Assembly (NCBI GenBank): GCA_035457705.1
Contig: DATIBD010000135.1
Location: 1-64,000, forward strand
Direction: 5' to 3'
Source: DASPGQ01 sp035457705
GTDB lineage: Bacteria; Acidobacteriota; Vicinamibacteria; Marinacidobacterales; SMYC01
DNA length: 64,000 nt
The notes below the pieces were generated by a model. It was not told the origin of the DNA. It ran no database searches and was given only the letters and a program-made list of their open reading frames with translations. Numbering within the stretch: the stretch's first letter is position 1; each line of letters begins with the position of its first letter. A program made the translations under genes and the position numbers. Shown piece by piece: positions 32,477-40,000 of the stretch.

Positions 32477-35400
32477 ATGGATAGACGTCTGTTCCTGAAA
32501 TACCTGAGCGGCGGCCTCGGCGCTTCGGTAGTCGCGCTCGATCCCGCTTGCACTTTTCTCCAGCCGGCCGTGCCGCGGGAGAACCCGCTCCATCGCACGG
32601 TGTCGCGGGAGTGGGAGAAGATCTATCACGATCAGTACCGCTACGACCGCTGGTTCGACTGGGTTTGCTCGCCCAATGACACTCACGCGTGTCGCATCCG
32701 GGCCTACGTGAGGAACGGCATCGTCGTCCGGAGCGGCTCGACCTACGATTACCAGGACTACGCCGACCTCTACGGGAACAAGGCCACCGCCAACTGGAAC
32801 CCGCGCCAGTGCGCGAAGGGCTACACCTTTCATCGGGTCATCTACGGACCCTATCGGCTTCGCCATCCCATCGTTCGGAGGGGATGGAAGCAGTGGGCGG
32901 ACGCGGGTTTTCCCGTGCTTACTCCCGAGCTCCGCTCGGCGTACAAGTTCGATGACCGCGGGGGCGACGAGTTCATTCAAATCAGCTGGGAGGATGCTTT
33001 CCGCGACATCGCCCGGGCCCTCCAGGCCATCTCCCGGACGTACAGCGGCGAGGAGGGAAAAAGGCGGCTGCTCGAGGAGGGTTATCAGCCGGAGATGGTC
33101 GAGGCCATGGGCGGTGCGGGCACGCGAACGATCAAGATGCGCGGTGGAATGGGCCTCCTCGGCGTGCTCGGCAAATACGGAATGTATCGGCTCTGCAACA
33201 GCTTGGCCCTCCTGGATGCCCAGGTGCGGGGCGTCGGACCGGAAGCGGCGCGCGCGGGTCGAACCTGGTCGAACTACACCTGGCACGGCGACCAGGCGCC
33301 GGGGCATCCCTGGGTCCACGGACTCCAGGCCTCGGACTGCGACTTCAACGACTTGAGGAGCTCCAAGCTCATCATCATGGACGGCAAGAATCTGGTGGAG
33401 AACAAGCTGACGGATTCCCACTGGTTCATCGAGTGTATGGAGCGAGGCGGGAAGATCGTCGTCATCGCTCCCGAGTACGGCCCGCCATCGACCAAAGCCG
33501 ACTACTGGATTCCGATCCGACCGGGGACCGATGCGGCCCTTTGGCTGGGCATCACCCGGCTCATGATGGAGAAGGGTCACTACGACGAGGACTTCGTCAA
33601 ACGATTTACCGACTTCCCCTTGCTCGTTCGCCACGACAACCTGAAGCGACTGCGCGCGGATGAGGTCTTTGCCGGCTACCAATCCTCTCTGGATTCCGGA
33701 GGCCCTTCGATGAGAATCCAGGGACTGACTTCCGAGCAGCACGAACGAATCGGTGACCGCGTCTTGTGGGACGAGGCGGAGGGCGCGCCGCGAGCCATCA
33801 CCCGGGACGACGTGGGGAACCGGATGGCGGGACTGGGCATCCGACCCGCGCTCGAGGGGACGTTTGAAGTCGCGCTCGCCGATGGGAGCACCGTGACCTG
33901 CTCGACGTTGTGGACTCTTTACCAGACGCACCTCCGGGACTACGACCTCGACACCGTTTGCGAGATCACCCAGGCGCCGCGAAAGCTCGTGGAGCAGCTC
34001 GCGGAGGATATCGCCACCTTCGCCCCCGTGGCCATCCATCAGGGCGAGGGCATCAACCACTGGTTCCATGCGACGGAGATGAACCGGGCCGCCTATCTGC
34101 CGCTCATGCTCACCGGCAACATCGGGAAGCCCGGCGCCGGCTGCCACACCTGGGCAGGCAACTACAAAGCGGCTCTCTTCCAGGGCTCGCCGTGGACCGG
34201 GCCCGGGTTCAAGGGCTGGGTCGCGGAGGATCCCTTCGAGCTAAACCTGGATCCGGAAGCCAACGGTAGAGACATCGTCGCGCACCCGTACACCAAGGAC
34301 GAGGAACCCGCCTACTGGAACCACGGCGATCAGGCGCTCATTGTGGAAACGCCCCGCTACGGGCGGAAGAACTTCACTGGCGACACCCACATGCCGACTC
34401 CCTCGAAGGCCATCATCTTCAACAACGTGAACCTCATCAACAACGCGAAGTGGTGCTACGGGATGATCAAGAACGTGAACCCTCACGTCGACCTGATCGT
34501 GTCCTTCGACATCCAGATGACTGCATCCATCGAGTACGCGGACATCGCCCTTCCCGCCAACTCCTGGCTGGAGTTTCGCGACCTCGAGGTCACGGCGAGC
34601 TGCTCCAACCCGTTTCTTCAAGTCTGGAAGGGAGGCATTCCTCCGGTCTTCGACAGCAAGGATGATCTCACGATACTCGCGGGCATCGCCGAGGCGCTCG
34701 GGGAGGTGACCGGGGATTCCCGCTTCCACGACGTCTTCAAATTCGAGCACGAGGGGCACCGAGAGATTTATTTGCAGCGGCTTCTCGACAGCTGCACCAC
34801 GACCAAGGGGTACACGGTCTCGGACATTATGGCCGGACGCTACGGGCCTCCGGGCGGGGCGCTCATGAACTTCCGCACCTACCCCCGCATTCCCTTCTAC
34901 GAACAGGTGCACGACGACGAGCCCTTCCACACCGACACCGGCAGGATTCATGCCTATGCGGACGTTCCCGAGGCCATCGAGTACGGCGAGAACTTCATCG
35001 TCCACCGGGAGGGGCCCGAGGCAACGCCCTATCTGCCGAACGTCATCGTGAGCTCGAATCCTTTCATCCGGCCGGACGACTACGGCATTTCGGAGGCGGC
35101 GGAGCATTGGGACGATCGCACGGTGAGAAACGTGAAGATGCCCTGGCCGAACGTCAAGACATCCAAGAACTTCCTCTGGGAGAAGGGATTTCAGTACTAC
35201 ATCCTGACACCGAAGACACGGCATCGGGTCCACAGTGGCTGGTCGAACGTGGACTGGCACATGCTCTACGACTCGAACTTCGGTGATCCCTATCGACTCG
35301 ACAAGAGAGCCCCTTGTGTGGGTGAGCACCAGCTCCACATCAATCCCCAGACGGCGCGCGATCTCGGGATCAACGACGGCGACTACGTCTACGTCGACGC

Positions 35401-35917
35401 CAATCCCGCCGATCGACCCTACTTGGGCGCGAAGCCGGACGAGTTCTTCTACCGCGTCTCCCGCTGCATGCTGCGGGTCAAATACAACCATGCCTATCCC
35501 TACAACATCGTGATGATGAAGCACGCGCCCTTCATCGCCACCGAGAAGAGCGTTCGCGCTCACGAGAGCCGGCCCGATGGACGAGCCCTATCGGAGAACA
35601 CGGGCTATCAGGCGAACCTGCGCTACGGGTCCCAGCAGTCGGTGACCCGCAACTGGCACATGCCCATGCACCAGACGGACACGCTCTTCCACAAATCCAA
35701 GGCGATGATGAGCTTCATTTTCGGAGGCGAGGCGGACAACCATGCAGTCAACACCGTTCCCAAGGAGACCCTGGTCCGGGTGACCAAAGCCGAAGACGGA
35801 GGTCTCGGAGGGAAGGGGATCTGGAAGCCCGCCACCACGGGTTACACACCCGACAACGAGAACGACTTCATGAAGGAGTATCTCGCCGGCCGGGTGACGC
35901 GGGTGCGGAAGGCCTGA
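32477..35917 (+). CDS. Molybdopterin oxidoreductase alpha subunit, NxrA/Nar-like (type II DMSO reductase family)
   Basis: 1146 residues. A Tat signal starts at once (DRRLFLKYL), so the folded enzyme goes to the periplasm. The N-terminal Fe-S (FS0) ligands are Cys64, Asp68, Cys72 and Cys112 (CSPNDTHAC, later PRQCAKG), against His-Cys-Cys-Cys in NarG. The probable molybdenum ligand is Asp272 in NYTWHGDQAPGHP. Other conserved segments are DYWIPIRPGTDAALWLG, HQGEGINHWFHATEMNR, TGNIGKPGAGCHTW, and a C-terminal part with FGGEADNHAVNTVPKETLVRVTKAEDGG in pieces, which I associate with NxrA of Nitrospira and anammox bacteria. Substrate could be nitrite/nitrate or another oxyanion; sequence alone does not decide. 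The beta and gamma subunits and chaperone are in the same operon. Confidence 0.9.
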   Translation: MDRRLFLKYLSGGLGASVVALDPACTFLQPAVPRENPLHRTVSREWEKIYHDQYRYDRWFDWVCSPNDTHACRIRAYVRNGIVVRSGSTYDYQDYADLYGNKATANWNPRQCAKGYTFHRVIYGPYRLRHPIVRRGWKQWADAGFPVLTPELRSAYKFDDRGGDEFIQISWEDAFRDIARALQAISRTYSGEEGKRRLLEEGYQPEMVEAMGGAGTRTIKMRGGMGLLGVLGKYGMYRLCNSLALLDAQVRGVGPEAARAGRTWSNYTWHGDQAPGHPWVHGLQASDCDFNDLRSSKLIIMDGKNLVENKLTDSHWFIECMERGGKIVVIAPEYGPPSTKADYWIPIRPGTDAALWLGITRLMMEKGHYDEDFVKRFTDFPLLVRHDNLKRLRADEVFAGYQSSLDSGGPSMRIQGLTSEQHERIGDRVLWDEAEGAPRAITRDDVGNRMAGLGIRPALEGTFEVALADGSTVTCSTLWTLYQTHLRDYDLDTVCEITQAPRKLVEQLAEDIATFAPVAIHQGEGINHWFHATEMNRAAYLPLMLTGNIGKPGAGCHTWAGNYKAALFQGSPWTGPGFKGWVAEDPFELNLDPEANGRDIVAHPYTKDEEPAYWNHGDQALIVETPRYGRKNFTGDTHMPTPSKAIIFNNVNLINNAKWCYGMIKNVNPHVDLIVSFDIQMTASIEYADIALPANSWLEFRDLEVTASCSNPFLQVWKGGIPPVFDSKDDLTILAGIAEALGEVTGDSRFHDVFKFEHEGHREIYLQRLLDSCTTTKGYTVSDIMAGRYGPPGGALMNFRTYPRIPFYEQVHDDEPFHTDTGRIHAYADVPEAIEYGENFIVHREGPEATPYLPNVIVSSNPFIRPDDYGISEAAEHWDDRTVRNVKMPWPNVKTSKNFLWEKGFQYYILTPKTRHRVHSGWSNVDWHMLYDSNFGDPYRLDKRAPCVGEHQLHINPQTARDLGINDGDYVYVDANPADRPYLGAKPDEFFYRVSRCMLRVKYNHAYPYNIVMMKHAPFIATEKSVRAHESRPDGRALSENTGYQANLRYGSQQSVTRNWHMPMHQTDTLFHKSKAMMSFIFGGEADNHAVNTVPKETLVRVTKAEDGGLGGKGIWKPATTGYTPDNENDFMKEYLAGRVTRVRKA

Positions 35918-35938
35918 ATCGACGTCAGGAGTGAAACG

Positions 35939-36238
35939 ATGCCCTATCAAGAGCCCGACCCCAGCGATCCCAACGTTCTCATCGGCGTGTCGTTGCCCGG
36001 CGACGAGGAGACGACGCGGGAGATGGCCATCGCCTTCGCCGAGGAGTTCGCCGCCCTGGGATTCGACGAAGGGCGGCTGATGAGCCTCTTCCGGAGACCG
36101 AACTACGCCGGTGCGCATCGCGCTTACCAGCTCCTGGGAGAGGAGGAGATCCGCCGCATCGTGAGTGAGGCGTTGCGCCTGTGGGGTGGGTTTCGAGTCG
36201 TGGTACGCGACGCATCGAAATCGAATGGAGAAGGGTGA
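35939..36238 (+). CDS. Small conserved-looking protein between alpha and beta genes
   Basis: 99 residues; AGGAG precedes the ATG. The protein is acidic at the N-terminus and helical in the middle (TREMAIAFAEEFAALGFDEGRLMSLF in pieces, GAHRAYQLLGEEEIRRIVSEAL), without signal peptide or Cys. Its TGA overlaps the ATG of the beta gene (TGATG), so it is translated with the enzyme. A role as assembly or escort protein for the alpha-beta complex is an inference from position only. I do not recognise a family. Confidence 0.75.
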   Translation: MPYQEPDPSDPNVLIGVSLPGDEETTREMAIAFAEEFAALGFDEGRLMSLFRRPNYAGAHRAYQLLGEEEIRRIVSEALRLWGGFRVVVRDASKSNGEG

Positions 36239-37506
36239 TGGCGAACGTAAGGAACTGGCAGATTGGCCGGGAAATGGCCTATCCCTACGAGGCCCGGTTT
36301 CCGGAGAGACAATTCGCTTTCGTCTTCAACATCAACCGCTGCATCGCCTGCCAGAGCTGCACGATGGCCTGCAAGTCCACCTGGACTTTCAGCAAGGGCC
36401 AGGAGCACATGTGGTGGGCCAACGTGGAGACGAAGCCTTATGGAGGGTACCCTCAGTTCTGGGACGTCAAGATTCTGAGCATGTTGAGAGATGCCGATCC
36501 CGAGGGGCAGTACTGGCAGCAGAATCTCTCCGAGAGCCGCGAGGCGCCGTACGGCGAGTTTCGGGGTAAGACCATCTTCGAAGTCAACGATACCTCTCTT
36601 CGAACCGAGAGCTCACGGGTGCTCGGGTATCTTCCTTCCGACGAGGAATGGAACTCGCCAAACATCTATGAAGACAACCCGCTCGGGCCCAAGGGCGTCA
36701 GAAACGCTCTTCACTCTTCGGGAACGGAGCTCCCCGTCCACGACACCTGGTTCTTCTATCTCGCCCGCATCTGCAACCACTGTTCCTATCCCGCCTGCCT
36801 TGCCGCGTGTCCGCGACAGGCGATCTACAAACGGCCCGAGGACGGAATCGTTCTCATCGACCAGGAACAGTGCCGCGGCTACCGGAAGTGTGTGGAAGCC
36901 TGTCCCTACAAGAAGAGCATGTATCGCGGCAACACCCGGGTCAGCGAGAAGTGCATCGCCTGCTATCCGCGCGTCGAGGGAACCGATCCCGAGACCGGAG
37001 GCGAGCCCATGGAGACGCGGTGCATGGCCGCGTGCATCGGGCAGATCCGCCTCCAGGGGCTGGTGAAGCTCGACGAGGGAGGCGCCTGGGCCGAGGATCG
37101 GCAGAACCCACTTTACTACCTCGTTCACGTGGCGCAAGTAGCGCTCCCGCTCTACCCACAACTGGGAACGCAGCCGAACGGCTACTACATCCCACCTCGC
37201 TGGGTGCCGAGGGATTATCTCGAGCAGATGTTCGGACCCGGCGTGGAGAGGGCCATCGAGCGCTACACGTTTCCCGATCGAGAGCTTCTCGCGGTGCTCC
37301 AGCTCTTCCGCCGCTCGAATCGGATCATCTTCCGCTACGAGATCGAGGAGGGTCCCCTCGTCTACGAGGGACAGTACCGGGGTCGGGACATTCAGATCTA
37401 CAACGACACCGTAGTCGCCTTCGGCGCCCGTGGCCAAGAGCTCTTTCGCACTCAGATCGAGGAGCCCCTGCACGTGCGAGACGCGACCCACGCGAACTCA
37501 ATCTGA
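36238..37506 (+). CDS. Iron-sulfur beta subunit, NxrB/NarH-like
   Basis: 422 residues from ATG 36238. Four cluster motifs are visible: CIACQSCTMAC (Cys35, 38, 41, 45), CNHCSYPACLAAC, CRGYRKCVEAC and a CIACYP/CMAAC pair. In the third, Tyr takes the place of one Cys, as in NarH-type proteins, where this site often holds a 3Fe-4S cluster. Segments such as HMWWANVETKPYGGYPQFWDVKI, TRVSEKCIACYPRVEGTDP and GTQPNGYYIPPRWVPR (in pieces) strongly recall NxrB. From memory, Nitrospira NxrB has Asp where Cys45 stands here; that needs checking. There is no signal peptide, so it is probably carried out by the Tat signal of alpha. Confidence 0.9.
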   Translation: MANVRNWQIGREMAYPYEARFPERQFAFVFNINRCIACQSCTMACKSTWTFSKGQEHMWWANVETKPYGGYPQFWDVKILSMLRDADPEGQYWQQNLSESREAPYGEFRGKTIFEVNDTSLRTESSRVLGYLPSDEEWNSPNIYEDNPLGPKGVRNALHSSGTELPVHDTWFFYLARICNHCSYPACLAACPRQAIYKRPEDGIVLIDQEQCRGYRKCVEACPYKKSMYRGNTRVSEKCIACYPRVEGTDPETGGEPMETRCMAACIGQIRLQGLVKLDEGGAWAEDRQNPLYYLVHVAQVALPLYPQLGTQPNGYYIPPRWVPRDYLEQMFGPGVERAIERYTFPDRELLAVLQLFRRSNRIIFRYEIEEGPLVYEGQYRGRDIQIYNDTVVAFGARGQELFRTQIEEPLHVRDATHANSI

Positions 37507-37517
37507 AGGAGCAGGTC

Positions 37518-38294
37518 ATGGAGACACTTACCAGCTCGGACCGGATGGTCGACCGCGCTCTCGGCCGTGCCGTCGTGGCTCGCTATTTGAAGCTAGGGCT
37601 CAGAGCTCCGGAACCCGTCGCGCTCCAGGACGTGCTGTCTCTGGATGCGAAACGTGCTCTCGAGCGAGCGAGCCGAGCTCTGGGGGATAGGGGAACCGAA
37701 GATCTCGTCAACGCGGCCGAGGCCCTGGTGCGGGGGCCACTGCCACCATTGGAGGAGCTTCGAGCGAGCTATAACCGGCTCTTCGGCCACAGCCTCCGCG
37801 GTCGCGTTTGCCCCTACGAGACTGAGTACGGGAAAAGAGAGCCGCTCCTGCAAGCCCAGGAGCTTTCCGACATCGTGGGTTTCTATCGGGCTTTCGGTCT
37901 CGAGCCTGCGGCTTCCTCCAAGGAGCGATGGGACCACATTGCCTGCGAGCTCGAGTTCCTGGAGCTCCTGTCGATGAAAGAGGCCTACGCGCTCGAGAAC
38001 GGCTCTCAGGAGATGTTCGAGGTGACGCGGCACGCACTCCGGCGCTTCGTGCGGGAGCACCTCGGCTTTTTCGGAGCGGCCTTCGGCATGAGCCTGTATC
38101 GGGAGGACCTCGGCGGTTTCTACGGCCGTCTCGGAGAGCTCTGTGCCGGTTTTCTCGCGGCCCTCGCCCGGGAGCTCGGCCTCCCCGCGGGCCCGGAAGC
38201 GCTTCCGCTGAGCTCCGTCGAACCGGACGACGTTCCCATGGCCTGTGGACGGGGCCTCGACGACGAACCGGGTCTTTCTTCCTTCGATGTCTAG
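37518..38294 (+). CDS. TorD/NarJ-type molybdoenzyme chaperone
   Basis: 258 residues from ATG 37518 with AAGGAG seven bases upstream. All-helical, with features of the TorD family: LRASYNRLFGHSLRGRVCPYETEYG in pieces, QELSDIVGFYRAFGLEP, and DHIACELEFLELLSMKEAYAL (in pieces). It is expected to bind the apo alpha subunit in the cytoplasm, guard the Tat signal and help cofactor insertion. It lies 11 bp after the beta gene and overlaps the next gene by 8 bp. Confidence 0.85.
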   Translation: METLTSSDRMVDRALGRAVVARYLKLGLRAPEPVALQDVLSLDAKRALERASRALGDRGTEDLVNAAEALVRGPLPPLEELRASYNRLFGHSLRGRVCPYETEYGKREPLLQAQELSDIVGFYRAFGLEPAASSKERWDHIACELEFLELLSMKEAYALENGSQEMFEVTRHALRRFVREHLGFFGAAFGMSLYREDLGGFYGRLGELCAGFLAALARELGLPAGPEALPLSSVEPDDVPMACGRGLDDEPGLSSFDV

Positions 38295-39243
38295 AGCACG
38301 CGTCGAGCTGGATCCGGCCCTGGTCGAAGAGGCGGTGCTTCTGGCCATCGAGGCGGAGGGCCCGGAGAGGCGGTACCGCTATCGCCGCGAACGAGACCCC
38401 ATCTACGAGATCGAGGACCTGGAGGATCGTGAGAGGCGCTTCCGAAACCTGGACGCCCAATGGTTCGCCGCGCTCCATCTCGGCCAACCGATGTCGAGCC
38501 TTCTGAGGGAAAGCGAGGCCATCCTGGCGAGCGTCTCGAAATGTCTCGTGCTGAAGGCCGTGCGCAAGAAGGAGGAGGGCGCCGATCTGTACGAGAGCCG
38601 ATCATCTTTCGCATCCGAGCACCGGCCGGCGCTGGTCCTGAAGCTTACCCCGCGCTCGCTTCTCGATTTCGCTCGAGTCGAGCTCTTTTTCCGCCGCGAG
38701 CTCCTCCACGTCGAGGACATGCTCGATCCGTCTTTCGGCTACGTTCGGGACCTGACGGGCATCGAGGGCGGAGCGAGCTACGAGAACCTTCTGAAGTCAC
38801 GCTACCGCGTGCTATGGGACACCACGGTGGACGGCCGGCTCGAGGCTCGGGGAAAGCTTCCGCCGGAGGAAAAGGCCCGCCGGCAACGAGAGTTCACCGA
38901 GACGTTCGTCGCGCTCGGCTCCGAGGCGGCCTCGTGCTTCGACAAGCTCTTTCATGGACCGCGTCCCCGGCACCCGGAGCTCCTCGCCTTCGCCGTGACA
39001 CCGGGGGGTCGAGAATCGCCCTCGGGTCGTTGCCCCCTCTGCGGATTTCCCACGACGGCTTTCTTCGCGCATCCCGAACGGTTGGAAGCCCGCGTCGTCA
39101 CAACCATACAGAATGAGTTTCCCGAATGGCGCCCAGCGGAGGGCATCTGCCTTCAATGTGCCGACCTCTACCTGTCCCGCGCGAGCGGAAAGAATACCGT
39201 GTTCGTAAGTAATGAGTGTTCGATGCCGTGGCAGGCCCCGTGA
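38287..39243 (+). CDS. CxxC-containing protein of the molybdoenzyme operon
   Basis: 318 residues from ATG 38287, overlapping the chaperone stop. The bulk is helical and charged. Near the C-terminus are two CxxC pairs (RCPLCGFPT and CLQCADLY), about 45 residues apart, like a zinc ribbon. FdhE and other accessory proteins of molybdoenzymes carry comparable Cys pairs, but overall similarity is not clear enough for a name. A maturation role is an inference from the operon. The last residues (NECSMPWQAP) are encoded by the start of a dispersed-repeat copy, so the native C-terminus may have been replaced. Confidence 0.75.
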   Translation: MSRARVELDPALVEEAVLLAIEAEGPERRYRYRRERDPIYEIEDLEDRERRFRNLDAQWFAALHLGQPMSSLLRESEAILASVSKCLVLKAVRKKEEGADLYESRSSFASEHRPALVLKLTPRSLLDFARVELFFRRELLHVEDMLDPSFGYVRDLTGIEGGASYENLLKSRYRVLWDTTVDGRLEARGKLPPEEKARRQREFTETFVALGSEAASCFDKLFHGPRPRHPELLAFAVTPGGRESPSGRCPLCGFPTTAFFAHPERLEARVVTTIQNEFPEWRPAEGICLQCADLYLSRASGKNTVFVSNECSMPWQAP

Positions 39244-39335
39244 CCGCATCGGCCGACACCGCTCGGCGCTTGCGGCGCCCATTCGCACCGCAACAACGCC
39301 GTGGCGTTAGCGTACCTAGGTGCCTTAGTACTCAT
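39209..39335 (+). repeat. Dispersed repeat, copy B1 (degenerate)
   Basis: Starts TTCGATGCCGTGGCAGG inside the last codons of the CxxC-protein gene and retains CTTGCGGCGC, but the distal half has drifted. It lies directly upstream of B2 in the same orientation, repeating the tandem arrangement at 30.4-30.7 kb. Confidence 0.6.
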
Positions 39336-39450
39336 TGCCGTGGTGGGACCCGTAAACGATCGCCACGGCTGGAGCTGCTTACGGCGCGACGAGCGCGCCG
39401 GGCTCGCTCCGCTCGCTCACGCTGGGCTGTACTTTTCGATCAGCCTGCTA
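39336..39450 (+). repeat. Dispersed repeat, copy B2
   Basis: TTGCCGTGGTGGGACCCG to GGGCTGTACTTTTCGATCAGCCTGCTAG (in parts), very close to copies A1 and A2 and including GGGCTCGCTCCGCTCGC. Its last bases, CTA, supply the stop codon of the convergent GlsB-like gene. Confidence 0.75.
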
Positions 39451-39726
39451 GACGTAGCGAGTACGCGCGAGCGATCCCACCACCAGTGCGAAGAGAGCCG
39501 AGCCGAGAACTGACCAAATGATCGGGAAGGGCTCGCCTCCGACGTTCACGACGAGGATCGTGGGCAGTCCCAAGGCACTGGCAAGCCACACGCCGACGAG
39601 TGCGCCGATGAAGCCGACGAGGCTCGACATCAGACACCCGCCGAACGAGTAGCCGGCGATGCTCTGGCCGAGAGCGCCACAAATGGCCGCGATAAACAGC
39701 AGTAGCAGAAAACTCAGCAAGCTCAT
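39448..39726 (-). CDS. GlsB/YeaQ/YmgE-family membrane protein
   Basis: About 92 residues from ATG 39726, the position at which family members begin (MSLLSFLLLL). An alternative ATG at 39762 has a better ribosome site (CGGAG) and would add 12 residues. Three hydrophobic helices with small-residue packing (ICGALGQSIAGYSFGGCLMSSLVGFIGALVG in pieces) match the transglycosylase-associated/GlsB stress family. The C-terminal half (LPTILVVNVGGEPFPIIWSVLGSALFALVVG in pieces) also fits. It sits in the inner membrane; the family is induced by stress, but its function is poorly known. A dispersed repeat abuts its stop codon. Confidence 0.8.
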   Translation of the reverse strand: MSLLSFLLLLFIAAICGALGQSIAGYSFGGCLMSSLVGFIGALVGVWLASALGLPTILVVNVGGEPFPIIWSVLGSALFALVVGSLARTRYV

Positions 39727-40000
39727 GAGCTCAGTCTCGCCTGCCCGTACGCGGCTGGACATACGGTGAACTCCGGGCTTTCAGCAGGGATTCAACCCTA
39801 GCCTTACGATCGGACGTTTTCCTGGAATTCCGGTTCGATGGCCTCCCTTTTGGGGCTCCCCGCGGGTGGACCCCTACTGGTCCTGCCCGTCGGCGATGAC
39901 CATTTCGCCATTTCGGTGCCCATTTCTCCCCATCCTCTCCTCGCAATCGCCCGATTTCCTGCTTACACTGCTTGATAGGGGTTTCTCCGAGCCGGGAAAG

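Noticed and set aside
31562..34147. Minus-strand open frame of about 861 codons opposite the gamma and alpha genes
   Set aside because: Same compositional effect; the plus-strand frames carry unmistakable haem and molybdopterin motifs.
30424..39450. CRISPR array or integron attachment sites formed by the repeats
   Set aside because: Copies are about 120 bp, occur in pairs 9 kb apart with no regular spacers, and there are no cas or integrase genes.
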